From NCBI RefSeq assembly GCF_047948215.1, contig NC_134455.1, positions 309,398,147-309,462,146 of the forward strand: DNA of 64,000 nucleotides, read 5' to 3'. A model generated the notes under the pieces. The model worked only from the letters and a program-made list of their open reading frames with translations. It was not told where the DNA came from and ran no database searches. Source of the DNA: Lycorma delicatula. Its lineage: Eukaryota; Arthropoda; Insecta; Hemiptera; Fulgoridae. Made by a program: the position numbers and the translations under genes. Positions 23,030-36,177 of this stretch are shown piece by piece. Positions within the stretch are counted from its first letter, which is position 1; every line of letters begins with the position of its first letter.

Positions 23030-24115
23030 ATTTAGAGGGAGGATTTAGAATACCGGCTAAAACCACCTCCCTTTCGAACAGGACTTGGCCTGGAACCGTT
23101 TTACATATTACTTCAGTGCCGAGTCCTATCCTAGCCTAAAAAGGCCGCTACCTAGTTTTCATCTGGCCAGGACCATTCAGGTTGCCCTTCTTGGCCGTGA
23201 GAATGCCCCTGACGAATCGGACCACACTCTTCCAGCTGCTCAGATCCCGGCGCATCATCGCAACCCCATTTGGCTCAGTGCTCCAAAATCCGCCTCTACT
23301 GTCACTCGATCTGCCGCCCTCCGTTCACACTTGAAAAACGTGTGCTCGGCGTCGTCCCGTACACCGGGGCAATAGAGGCAGTTGGGAGAATGCGCTTTCC
23401 TTATGTCATGGTGATAAGCGCGGAAATACTCACGACTCGTTAAAAACTGGGTCACGTAGAATTCCACCTCTCAATTCTGCCGCTCTGTCCACGGTCTTAA
23501 CAGACGGTTGTCTTACGGCCCATTGTCCTCTGGTCTCGCCGTCTCAGGTCTTTTGTCAGGCGAGAAAAGTGCGAGTCCGTTCCTCCCTGGAGATGGCCTC
23601 CCGGTCTTCGCCTTCTCCGCCATCTCCTGTAGGCCGCCTGGCGTTCCCTTGCCTAAAAAGCAATAGGTATAACGCCTGTAACCATCAGAATGGCAGGCTC
23701 GCAAACCGTCCGATACGCGGAAGCGACGCATAAGACAGCGTTGCGTTGCGGAGCCGCTTCCGGTTTTCCTCAAATCTTAACGCCAGGGCCCACACTTCTG
23801 TCCCGTTTAACAGGGCAGAATGCACCGTGGCCATCAGCAGTTGTCTTATGGCCTTCGGTCCTCTGACAATCACCATGAGCCAGCTGAGAGTGATTATGGT
23901 CCTTGCGGCTTTGTCGGCGGCTGGTCTTTCTTATTGCCGCTAATTTCCTATCAGTCTCTTCTAGTTTCACCCTTACCGGATTTGTCTTAGAGTTTAGGCA
24001 TAAGTTCTTCCCTTGGTCTTTTTACGAGGATAGTTTCTTTATGATTCTTCCTCTTTTTCTTGTTATTGCTGCTCTGAGTGTTGCCTCTGGAAGTTTTGTT
24101 GCTCCTTTGTAGCAT
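23030..24115 (-). mobile_element. R1-like LINE 3' fragment, decayed
   Basis: Minus-strand translation in several frames gives the post-RT region of an R1-type ORF2. RGPKAIRQLLMATVHSALLN and GTEVWALALRFEENRKRLRN (23860-23735) are the thumb region. LTSREYFRAYHHDIRKAHSP, then C-LYC...DDAEHTFFKC (23440-23325) form the C-terminal CCHC finger typical of R1/LOA/Jockey-like elements. A 3' UTR-like end (gccggtattctaaatcctcc) follows. Markedly GC-richer than the surrounding intron. Frameshifts make it non-functional. The GC-rich plus-strand frames in this span are shadows. Confidence 0.8.
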
Positions 24116-24129
24116 ATTATAATATTAAT

Positions 24130-27100
24130 AATAATAATAAGAGATTGTTATGTAATAGCAAGAGATCATACATTCATTATTCATAAATCAATTAATAAGT
24201 TTGAAAGTTTAATAAGTTTGATTTATAAATACTGAGTTTTCTTCATTAAAGAATAAATAGTTAAAGAACCCAGTGATTTGTGATGAGGAATGTGCGATAA
24301 AACATACGCATAAATACATAACCAAGTTCATTACCGTAAAATTCTACTGCTTACCGAATCTCTTAGCTTTGCTATGTTATTTCAACTAACCAAGAATATT
24401 ACTATAGCTTATATTGGTTGATAGTAAAAAAAAAAAAAACAAACTAAAAAGCTGAAGTTCAGAGTTTTGTCTGGTGTTGTTCGCGTAGTATTTCGGCTAT
24501 TAAACAACGATTATTGAATTTTGCCTAGCAAAATTTAATTTATAACTAATGAAATAAGTTTTAAGTAATTATTTTAATTCACTTTTTAACAAATAAATAA
24601 TTGACTGCATTATAATATTTAAAGGAAAAAATATGCAATTGCAGATTCAGTTATAAATCACAAAAGCGATAAAAATGTAACGTAATGGAAAAAACTTTTA
24701 GTGAAAAATGAGTACTTATCATTAAGGAAAACAAAATCCTAATGTAATGTTTCAAGGTACTGCTTCAGAAGTTGCTAAAACTGCAGAATAGACGTGTAGT
24801 TATTTTTCAAATAGAGATGGAAATTTGGAAAAATACCATAATCCATACGGAATCCGAAGAAAAATATTGTAAGATTCTGATTACATTTGTTAGAAATATT
24901 AGACATTTTGTTTTTAAACTTTATGAACAATCCACTTCTGAAAATTTTTCAGACGGTCCATCATTAGATCAAACCTCACCTTAGAAGAACATGATAAGAA
25001 CATTTTCCTCTCTGTACTACAATGTTATTTATTTTATATAAATATATCTTTATATATTCATTATTCTCTTACAGAAGATTTTTCTATTGGGTATTAGAAT
25101 GATAACATAACGAAGAATTATAATTTGGAAAAAAATTTATACATAATTAGTAAATTAAATGAAGTAGAGAGTTCCAATATCTTTGTGATTTGTTGAAAAT
25201 ATTCATTTATTCATTAAGAATGGGATGGCTGATTTAGGTGATAAATTGTAAATTTATTTAAGGTTTGTAACCTCTCATTATTTTGTCTTATATTCAATTA
25301 TGACTAGAAAAAAAAAATTTTTGAGATTATGTTTCTGATTTTCGTACTCACATCGCTTTATTATAAACATTGAAAACTTAAGTTTGTGTCGAGCCAACTT
25401 TTCGCTGCTGTTTATACATGTATTTCTAAATTTTGCTGTAAAATGAGTTTCTAATTTACTTGATATTACTAACTCTAAATGAGTTTCTCATTTTACTGTG
25501 TTGGAAGGAATGCTACAGTGAGGGAGTGCATTAGTTATTTTTATTAAAACTAATATCTTTATAGGAGTAGCAGCTATTAACCGACTGAAATGCAGTACTG
25601 TATATCATTAGTAGTCACATAAACTAATTTTTGTAATATGAATAATATTGATAATACGTCACAAGATTGTAACTCAACTATTCTCTTCATACTGAAACTA
25701 ATCAGAGCTTGGAGTCGGGCTGTATGTCGCATTATATTTTTATCTGAGTTTGAAGCTTAATAGCTTGTTTCATAATAACGATAAAAATAAAGGGACTTAA
25801 TTTATTACACAATAAATTTTTTGTTAAACTAAGCGATTTCATGTTATTACTGAAATCTCTCCTCAAGAAACTAAAAAAGCCGGTTTTTATGCCTACTTTG
25901 TTAACAAAAAAATTTACGCTCATATGAAATGAAATACCTCAAATACATCTTCAAATCCTATATAGCAGTTAATTATTTTACAGTTAATTCATTTATCGAC
26001 GCGAACTTACTAGTGGTGTTTCTTTAATTTAGTAAAATTTTATTAATAGTAATAATTCAGTTTTAAAAAGGATTAATTTATTATTGGAATAATACAGTAA
26101 TTACTAAAATATAATAAATATTAATAGTTGTTAAATATCTTGAATTTTATTAATTAATTAATAATTAAAAACAATTAGACTTACTTATATATGAATTTAA
26201 CCCGACTGAAATAAATATTATTTTAAAACTCATTGATAACTAAAAAACGTTGGTATTAAGATTGTTAAATTTGTGGAAGGACCATAAAATAATAATAATT
26301 ATTTTAGAATATTTTTCTGGAAAGATTAGAAATTCCTTTAGTTCTTCTTTTAGTTGTTGAAGGAAAAATCAAAAAATTATTGAAATATAGTTGGGTACGT
26401 AACGGAAACAAATCTTCAAAAATTTTCCACGAATTGTATTTGTCTATTTTACTGTGTCCAACTTAAATAATTTTTTTTTGAATATTTATGATAAGATTGA
26501 AATTTGAACTTTAATAAATATAAATACTAGTTCTTTCAAAAAAAAAAAAAAAATCATAATTTTATTCAATTTTTATTTAAAATGTTTTATTATTGTTCTT
26601 ACAAGTATTTTACGTTTTTTAACAAAGCTAAAAAAAGTCTAATATGTAGATCAGATGAATTTTTAAAATTACATCGTAATATATGTGATTAATAATATAT
26701 TTTTGTTTAAAAATTTGTTTGCAATTAATCAGAAATAAAAAGTTCCATCCGAATTATCATCTGAATTTTATAGGCTAAGATTAATTCACATACTTGAGAC
26801 TCATAAAAATTCAGAGACATTATGTGAAAAAATGTAGAAAATAAAAATTATAAAAAGCTCACATCAAAGTTGATATGCTTTTCTGACATTCATTATTTAC
26901 TTTTATATAATGGGGAATAATGATAATGAAAAAAATCAAAAAATCCATATTTTCTACTATTTTCTGTTCCCTCGCCCCCTGAATCACTTCCCCAAAAAAT
27001 TCGTTGGTTTGTCTACATTTACTATGTTAAATGGGAGAGAAAAAATGTATTGAAAAAATGTAAAACCAATAAAAAGTCACCCAAAAATTATTTTTTTGGG

Positions 27101-28350
27101 GTGGGAGTTGAATTATAAAATTTTATTGTAATAAAATGTATATTAATATTATCAAAAGTTTAAATAAATCAAAAAAGTTATAAAAAATTAACAAAAACCT
27201 TTTTTTAAATATAGACTCGAATACTGCATCTAATTTTTGTTGTTTGCGCTATTACTATGCTTACAGACATAAAAAAATTCAGTTAAAAAATTCAATAAAT
27301 AAAAAGATAGCTTTTTCAAATTTGGAGGAAGGGGGAGAATTAGAGGGACATATGTTTTAAAAAGGTGATAATATAAGCATGTACTAAGCTTAATATAAAG
27401 TGGGGCTATATTTTTAAAATTATAAGAAAATTGACTCCAAAAAAAAATCAATTCCTTCCTGGAGATATTGATTCCAAACTTTTACCAACAAATTGCTCCA
27501 TATACAATAATATCCAGCCAAATTTCATAAAAATTGGTTAATCCAGTTAAAAGTTATTAAACTAAACACGTCAATATTCGTATGTACAAACATTACCCCC
27601 ATTTTTTTGTTTTTTGGAGATCCTGGGTCATGAAACGTCGAGAAATGGTAAAAAAACAGTACCCTATTTTTTTACTCTTGACTATTCCTTTACTTCCTAT
27701 AGAATAGCTCTAGAGCTATGATAATCAGTTTAATTATTTTGAGTAAATTTATGAATAATGTTCAGGTTTATGATTACTAAAATTTGAGATTAATGTTTTT
27801 GACATTAAATTATATTACACGGTAGCATTTTTAGCAGTGTTGTGTAGCTCAAAAATCAATAAAAACTGTTATCATTAGTTCACGAATATATTTTCTTGAT
27901 ATAAATTATTACTAGGTTAAAAAAATAATTTTTAGATTTTTTTTTTTCAGTTTACTTTCTTATTCGTAACCTTCAATGTAGTTGTAATCTATCCAAACTC
28001 CATATGGTGCATTATGCATACATTCCCTCAGTATTAATAATGAATAATATTTTTGGGAAATTTGGTTGAATCTAGAAGAATATTTAAATTATGTAAGTGA
28101 TATTTAAGTATCTTTGCAGATTGTAAATTGAAGTTTCTCTCGTAGGATATATTTAAAAAAGTTACAAATGTTAACTGTTTCCGGTATTTTTTAGTCATTG
28201 TTATAAATTTTACATACAAATAAAGATCTATTTGCAAAACCTAAAGATAATGTATAAATCATGAGTCAAAATTATTTTTTTTAAAAACATATTAATATTT
28301 ATAATACATTATCTACGACAAACTAGGCGATTAAAAATAACATTAATTTT
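24130..28350. other. AT-rich intron sequence, old repeat remnants
   Basis: No gene seen. 27470-27730 has the tail structure of the inverted-terminal family (tttcataaaaattggtt, then gtcatgaaacgtcgaga, then a cttcctatagaatagctc end) and is probably a diverged relative. The remainder is homopolymer-rich. Confidence 0.5.
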
Positions 28351-28359
28351 TTAAGAACC

Positions 28360-28690
28360 CTGAAGAATGAACTATGTTTTTCTTTTTTCTGTTTAGCCTC
28401 CGGTAACTACCGTTTAAATAATACTTCAGAGGATGAATGAGGATGATATGTTTGAGTGTAAATGAAGCGTAGTCTTGTACATTCTAAGTTCGACCATTCC
28501 TGAGATGTGTGGTTAATTGAGACCCAACCATCAAAAAACACCGCTATCCACGATTTAGTATTCAAATCCGTGTAAAAATAACTGTCTTTACGAGGACTTG
28601 AACGCTGGAACTCTCGATTTCCAAATCAGCTGATTTGGGAAGACGCGTTCTTCACTAGACCAACTTGGTAGGTTCCTGAAGGATGAACTA
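28360..28690 (-). repeat. Full-length tRNA-derived SINE with target-site duplication
   Basis: SINE body 28375-28675, minus strand. It starts with a tRNA-like head (aacctaccaagttggtctag, tgaagaacgcgtcttcccaa, gagttccagcgttcaagtcc), then gtaaaaataa-type linker, cacacatctcaggaatggtc, ttacactcaaacatatcatc, and a tail with taccggaggctaaacag. Flanking direct repeats CTGAAGAATGAACTA (28360-28374) and CTGAAGGATGAACTA (28676-28690) differ at one base. This head resembles a SINE I recall as abundant in Hemiptera. Confidence 0.85.
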
Positions 28691-29339
28691 CTGATGCTAA
28701 CCTTAACTTAATCAGTATATTCAAACAATCGACTGGAGTGAGTATATGTACAATAATCAATGATTCAATTCCAACTGATTAATCTATTTTTATTGTTCAA
28801 AATCTTTTACCCACTTACTAATTTTTCTCTCGCAAAACAAAATTAATTAATATAAAAATAATTTTTACGCTCGCAAAACATACAATAGTACATAAATACT
28901 CGATCAATTTCAACAGCACCAAAATATTAGACAAAGAATAAAATACATATAAAAGGACCACTCTAGAAATGATATACTTCAAGAAAAATACAAACGCTGT
29001 CAACAATAGAACGGACATAGCCGGATTGAACAACATATGTTAACCTAATTTAAAACATTATATTTATACTGTAAATTTAATTTTAAGAAAAATAAAGTTT
29101 AATGTTTGTAATTTTTGAGAAAAATATGTGCATTGTAAAGGTTTCAATACACAGGAAATAACAATCAGGTTTTATAAAGAGATACATCGTATAATTATCT
29201 AAAGATAAGATAAGTCACCTGAGGAAGCTTAGAAAATTCTAAGTGAAACGTAGTGAATTTAATTTATAAGTTTGCATAGTTGATTGGTTAACACAAGAGA
29301 TTAATAAAGATAATATTTTTAAGTAAAATATGTTTGTTT

Positions 29340-29380
29340 TTATATTTAATTTATATATATATATATATATATATATATCT
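29340..29380. repeat. (TA)n microsatellite
   Basis: About 28 bases of alternating TA at 29351-29378, just upstream of the hAT relic. Confidence 0.9.
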
Positions 29381-29499
29381 GATAGCATGATACCTAACAA
29401 ATTCAGCCTCCTTAATCTTTTAGGATTACATTTAGAAACAAAATATGCAGAACTAGTAAATAAACCTAAATAATACTTTGTTTGCCAGCTGAATAGCTT

Positions 29500-30310
29500 T
29501 AATCTACTCAATAAACATTTACATAAATGACAACTTTACTTTTCAAAGCTCTTTTGGTGTCTTTTAATATTTCTCATAAAATTGCCAAGTGTAAAAAGTC
29601 ACACACAATAGGCGAAACTCTTATCTTACCAGCAACTGCTGATAATGTTTCCACAATGTTCGGATATGGCTTTGCACAACAACTAAAATCCATCCCTCTT
29701 TCTAACGACACTACCACGACGAATATCAGACATTTTTGAAGATCTAAATGAGCAGTTAATGAAAAACTAAAATAACCTATTTTTGGCCTCAAGTTGATGA
29801 AGCAACTGATAAACACAGACAGTCTCATTTATTGGCTTATGTCAGATTTATTGCTGACTAAGACATTCAAGCAGAAATGGTATTTTGTGAGCCATTTACC
29901 ACCAAAACTACTGGAGAGTGCGTTTTTAAGATTATTGACAACTTCTTTAAGGGAAATAATATTCAATGAGAGAAATGCATTGGGTTATGCACGGGTTGTG
30001 CCCGGACTATGACAGAACAATACTCTGAAATACAAGGTTTGGTCAAAGCTGTTGTCTCAAACGTCAAATAGAACCATTTGTTCACAGAGAAGGACTTGTC
30101 TCGAAAGAGCTGAGTCCAAACTTAAATGAAGTTCTTCAAGTTATTGTTACAACAATAAATTTAATCAAAACACAGCCACTTCAATCAAGGCTGTTTACAG
30201 TATTGTGTGATGATAAGGGTTCAGAACACACGGAATTACTATTTCACACTGCAGTTTGATGGCCATCGAGGGGAATATTTTAAATAGAATATTTGAACTT
30301 GGTTATATAA
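29500..30310 (+). pseudogene. Decayed hAT transposase (ZBED5/SCAND3-like)
   Basis: Frame-shifted translation follows hAT-derived ZBED5/SCAND3-type proteins in order: ALLVSFNISHKIAKCKKSHT and IGETLILPA (29550-29640), AQQLKSIPLSNDTT (about 29680-29715), a block equivalent to FCEPFTTKTTGE (about 29885-29925) and IDNFFKGNNIQ, CIGLCTGCARTMT (about 29970-30015), then KELSPNLNEVLQ and IKTQPLQSRLFTVLCDDKGS EHTELLFHT (30105-30255). Stops and frameshifts throughout. The dimerisation C-terminus is not seen. Transposon ends were not located. Confidence 0.75.
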
Positions 30311-33300
30311 GTTATATAAGTGTTTATATTTTTAAGAGATTGCAAACAACCTTCAGCAGAATTGTTCTGCAATACAGAGGTCTTTTTCGAAAAAACAAAA
30401 TATCGCTATAACCTTTTTATTAAGTAAAATATCGAATTTGTTTAAAGTTCCTACTATTCTATAAACAAGGGCCTAAAACTTATCTAAGTAAAGTTTTTTG
30501 ATATAACCAACCATTGGCCCAGGGGGTAGAAAAATGGGCTTTCAAAGACAAAAAAAATCTTACCTCCCCTAATAGGCACACTATCGAATCGGTTTAAAGT
30601 GGTCGTTAGTTCTCTAAACATTACCTAAAACGTTTGTCTTAAACAATTTTTGATATGACCAACCTTTACGGCAAGGAATGACCAAAATATTGCTGTAACG
30701 TTAAGAAAATGGGGGTTTTATCGTATGCTAAACATTTGAAACTATTTTTACATGCAACCATTGTCTTATTCAGTAAATTTGTAGTTTTTCTTAACTTTAA
30801 GGTGGAAATCTTTTTTATCCTCTACTTAGCACCGGTGAAATCTGCCTCTGCCTTCCAGCGTGCCGAAAGGGATTATAAAGGGGGCGCGATCTTATCGGGC
30901 TGAAAAGTTTGAGAAGCTTCATCTATACAATAATTCAAGTATATTGTTTTACTGATAAATTTACTTCAAACTATAAAATTAAAAAAAAACAAAAAGAAAT
31001 TCTGTCTGGAAGATATAAAGTAAATTATAAATGGTTAATAAAATCATATAACCGCTTAGTAAATTATGATAAGGTTATTACATAAACATGAAGAGACTGA
31101 AACACTTTAACATCTTGATTAAAAACAAAATACATAAAAGTAACTTATTTTAAATAGATATGTATATTTTCATTTATAGAAGTTTGATTCGTTGGTAATA
31201 TAATAAATTATAATTTTAAGTAGATTGGTAATAAAATAGAAGATTTTTGAAAAGAAGCTTGTTTCTAACGCGTTAATAACATCGTTAACATGTAAAGAGT
31301 TTAGCGAATGCTTGCAACATTTTATGCAGTGAACTTAATCGTTTATTGAAATAAGCCGGCATCCGCGGGTAAGTAAATGAGCGCGTGAGGCTGGAGTAAT
31401 GCAATTATTTTAGAATGTACTGCGCATCTTATGTTGCGGCTACACAGTGGGTGACAGCCCTTTGGAAGAGATATACGGCTCAACGAGCAAATATTATTTG
31501 CTTAAGTGGCAAGGAAATACCGAGCTCACACGGGGAGTCTATAATGTTATTATGATATGTAAGTATGTTTATATATATATGTATAATACATTTATTTCAA
31601 CCGCATTTTAAGATACCTTCTTGTAGATTATAGAGTTTCTAATTAACACAAGGAAACAAACACTGAGACGGCAGCGTCAGGTAAAATCCCTCACTAAATA
31701 AAGCTTTGTGATATACAAGTTAAACTTAATGCCCCAGCGATACTGTAATACCTCGAACTCTCTAGAGTACACCTATATAAATCAAGACATCGGATTATGT
31801 TCCGTTTTATTAAGCTACCTTCACAGAATAAGGCCACTGTTGACGCCAATATGAGTGGGATTAAAAATTGTGAAAAGTTTTATTATCCTGCAACAAGCGT
31901 TCCTTGGTTAAACAATATTCATTGTTCCGACACGCTATCTACATACTCCTCGGATTACTCGACAGTTTATACTTACCTAAGGTAAGATTACTCTAAAAAA
32001 ATTTAATTACGCCTTAATTTTAGCGTAAAATATTCTCTAACAACGTACAGGAGTATAACGGTGTATTTTAAACAATAATAAACTTATAAAAGCTTTCTTA
32101 CTTTCCTTATAACGTAAAACGAACCCTTCATACACACAAATATCTTTCCCCTACTTATGCTTACACATAAAAAATGAAAAGAAACATTTCGTGGAAGAGA
32201 TTTGTTGTGTTATAACCGGCGTTCCCTTCCTAATAATCACCGAGAATTTCATTATAATTTTTCTATTAGAAAAATAAAAATATGAAATCAAAGAGAGAAT
32301 TTTATTTAGTAAAGCCCTTTTATTGGTAAGTGCTGTTGGTACAGCTTTAGATAAAACGATTACATTTTTCCGCACAGTTTATGAAATATCATTAATAAAT
32401 GAACTAAAACTGAATTATTAAAAAAGTTTCTTTTTATTTAAAGTTATTACAAGTTGCAATTTGTAAAAAATATTTATTTTCTTATCTATATTACTAATCT
32501 ATAAGTAATATACTAAAAATAAGCAACTTTAATAATTTGTTCTTACAGTTTTATCTATTTATTAACCTTGGACTATAATAGTTACATTTTATCTTGTCTG
32601 ATTAGTTTCAAAATAATAAGAGTAAAAATTAAGGTAATCGTATTTTTTATCTCTGTATGTATTTTTTTATAATGCAGTACTATTTAATTCCTGAAAATTT
32701 TCATTATAATACTGGAGGAAAAATAAAAAAAAATGCACCTTTTCATTATTTTTTAGGTTACTTGAATTTACAACAGCGTGAAAGTTTAAAATAACTAATT
32801 TCATTCAAGTAATAGCTATTTTTGTCACGGATTGTAAAAAATACTCACAAAAAGTTTTTTTTATAGGCTGAATAAGAAAATTCATATAATAATTAAAAAT
32901 AACCATTATTATGATCGAGGTGAAATAGTATCAGATAAAAAAAATTCATATAAAATAACTTCTCTATGGAGAGAAAAAAGTACTGTGACGATTATTTAAT
33001 AACATATACTAAACTGTGTATCGCTGCTCACAAGACAATGGTCTGGTTACTAATTTTCTGACGAGAGTTAATACTCGTATAAACCAACCAAGCTACCGCG
33101 CGAAACATTTAATTACATTTTCATTTATAAATATCGTCTCATCCTCGAGGAAATAATTATTGATTGGGTTTTATAATCTGCTTATGAAAAAGAAAATACA
33201 ATTGTTTTTAATTTTAAAAAATAAGAATTCTGGTAAAATAACGGTTACTAGAAAAATTACCGACTAAGAAAATTAAGCGTCAAATTTGCCAAGGATATTA

Positions 33301-36175
33301 ACAAAAAGATTAGGTATTAGATAATTAATTGGTTGTATTTTTGTAATTTTTCGCATACCACATGGGTATAAAGTAGTTAAAAAATGGTATTTTTTATTTA
33401 TTTATTTTTTCAGCTTATGAAAAGAATTTTAGTATTGCAAAAAATTTTGTATGTTAACGGCTAAAAGGTTTCAGTAATACGAATACGTCTGATTTTTTTC
33501 TTTAATTTAATAACTAACATTCAAAATTACCTAAAAATATCTAAGGCGACTAAAATAACCTATTTGTTTATCAATTTAATAATTAGATCCTAAGAAAGGG
33601 GTCAATAAATAAAAAAGGGCGTTCATAAATATGTTAAAAATAACCAAAACCATCAACATAAAAAAAGGTGGCCGTCCGATTTGTTAAACAATCATCAGTA
33701 GATAGATACTGAGAAAAGTTTTTGAGAAATAAATGAATTGCGTCACCACTAATACGAAATAACTGTTGGTCCCGTCATAGTAACTTTTGTAATAATTTTA
33801 AGTTATACATTATTTTTTATTAGAAAATATAACAAAGGAATTATATGGATAAAATAAATTCATTAATATAGAAAAAAAGAATTTCCAATAGGAGGAAGAT
33901 AGTATAGAAAATTGATAGTTTGTTGTATTGTTATAATAGATAAGAATGTAATAGATGATATGAGTATTTATCTAAAAGTCTTTCATTCATCAATAAAGCC
34001 TAAATTTAATCATACAATTAATAAATGTAATAATTTAGTTTTATTTTAGAAAAAAAATGATAACGTAAATACAGGCGTAAGTCATAAGTTTATTCATACA
34101 AGTTTAAACACGAAAAGTATATAGAAAAACTATCGAAGGTTATTACAGAAGGAATATATCTTACTTTGAAGATATTCGATCAGGACGTCGCCTCACCCAA
34201 GAAAACATGCTGTATACAGAACGTGGCTTTACGCGTTTCTTTTCATATTCAGTGAGCTTTGTACTTCATTAAAACAAGAATTGGGATGCATTAAAAAACA
34301 GAATGTAATGCTGAGTAGTACTATCAGCAAGAAATGGCGCCTATTTTTTAAAAAAAAATATTGTCTCGCTAATATTGTTTCAATTATCAAGCTTTTAAAT
34401 ATTACGATTCACATAACCTTCTGTTTATTATCAATCTAAGCATAATGCTAATGCTAATGCTGTAACATTGGCATTTTAACCTTATCTGAACCGTATCATT
34501 GATGTAATTATTTCTACTTTAATAACAATCCAACTAAAATACTTAAGTACAAATACATTAAAATCAATTGCTTTTCAAATTTATAATCAATTTTAAGTAA
34601 AAAATAAATAAAATATATTTTCCAAGAAACACTGATTATACATTAATAGAAAGGTTACGAAAAGTAAATTTTGAGAGAGATCTATAATTTCTCATCTACG
34701 AAATATTAAAAGTTATTAGATAATTAAAAAAGAAAAAAAAATAGTAATCATTGAAAAATGTAATCAAGGTTGATAAATAGATCGAACAGGTTAATTTTTT
34801 TTTTCAATCATATAAGCACATGACAAAAATCAAAAGTTTGGCAATAACAATTTACAATGGATTTAAAAAAAAAGTAAAACTACATTATTTTTTAAATGAT
34901 TCATGATGGTCTTGTACTGCAATTAAGAAAACAATCTGCACTACTAATTAAAAAAAAAATTAAATCCCTGGATTTCTAAAAAGTAACAGGTTTCATTTGT
35001 ATTATCAGCTAGTTCTACAATGAATGTTATCCATAAAAATAAATTTTTTTACTTTTCGAATACAGTTGTATCCATGGATACAAGACGGTGGAGTTATATT
35101 CATATGGCAGTATACTGAATTACACGGAAACTGAAATAAAAAGTAAATAAATAAATGGCAAATGAAAATGATTTATAATAATTTAAAAAAAAATTCATTC
35201 TATTGTGCCCATAGATTGTTCTTTTATATTTTAATCCATCTTCAGCCTATATTTTATTAATATTCGTTGTATCTTCCAGTAAAAAAACAGCTAATATAAA
35301 TAACAGGCAGTAATAACATTGTAGATAATATAGAAAAAAAGTTACTGTACGAATATTTTAATTGCTCGAGTAATTTCAATTATCCAATTTTTAGAGAGTA
35401 ATTTGTGAAAAGCTAATGTTTTAAAAACTTTAAAAACTAATAATTTACTTTCAAAATGAAATATTTTGTAATTATCTCTTTAAAAAATGTGTTTAAAGTA
35501 TATCACAGTGAAAGTCAACTTACACAAACACATACACCCTCATTATTTTTACCAACTCCGGAAAAAATTCCATATAACTGAATCCAGTAGTTTTTTATAA
35601 CATAATTTACACTGAAATATATAACTATTGCTTAATTAACGGCTGGATATCACTCAGGAAAATCACCTGAGTGGTTTCATGTATATATTTCTGTGTAAGA
35701 TAAGTTATTGAAAATTTGAGGATAAGGTTAAGAATTAATTACTTGTCATTATTTTAATTTATAGGTAATCAAAAGTTTTCTATCATAACATTAAGAAATA
35801 TTTATTACACTCTCACTTTCTCTACCCACCAATCATGACCCATTTCTATTTTTAAAACAATTCCACTATTCCACGCCAATCTTATACAAATATATTTTAC
35901 TAGTTCGGAAAAATATTCATTAACCAATAATACTTCAATAAGTAGCTTTTTCATTAAACATTTTTGTCAGTTGTTTGGATAAACATATTTTTACACTAAG
36001 TGGTTAATTTCAGGATTTCCTTATTAATTTTTTAGAGTATTTTTTTCTATTTTTTCTAGTATGAAGACAAAATTAGTAATAGAAAATATCGAATTCTTTT
36101 GCAGTTTCAGTTTTTTCTTTTCTTTATATAATAGTACCCACTTTATTACAATAGTTTTTTGTGCTGAACCTAAAT
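30311..36175. other. Intron sequence with one GC-richer block
   Basis: 30360-30900 contains two loosely similar stretches (gaaaaaacaaaatatcgcta and aatgaccaaaatattgctgt), probably an old repeat. 31310-31560 is GC-richer than its surroundings (see separate entry). 32000-36170 is uniformly AT-rich with nothing recognised. Confidence 0.5.
31310..31560. promoter_or_regulatory. Candidate conserved non-coding block in dve intron
   Basis: Contains gccggcatccgcgggtaagt, gcgcgtgaggctggagtaat and acagtgggtgacagccc in an otherwise AT-rich intron. No frame longer than about 60 codons and no transposon signature. Interpreted as a possible enhancer only from composition and position. Confidence 0.25.
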
Positions 36176-36177
36176 TT

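Noticed and set aside
23085..24112. GC-rich plus-strand ORFs
   Set aside because: Shadows of the R1-like LINE fragment, whose recognisable motifs are on the minus strand.
30709..30903. 64-codon ORF MGVLSYAKHLK...
   Set aside because: No family resemblance; it lies in old repeat-like sequence.
31797..31985. 62-codon ORF ending just before a GTAAGATT donor-like site
   Set aside because: Considered as a plus-strand exon; there is no acceptor support for its start and no recognisable domain.
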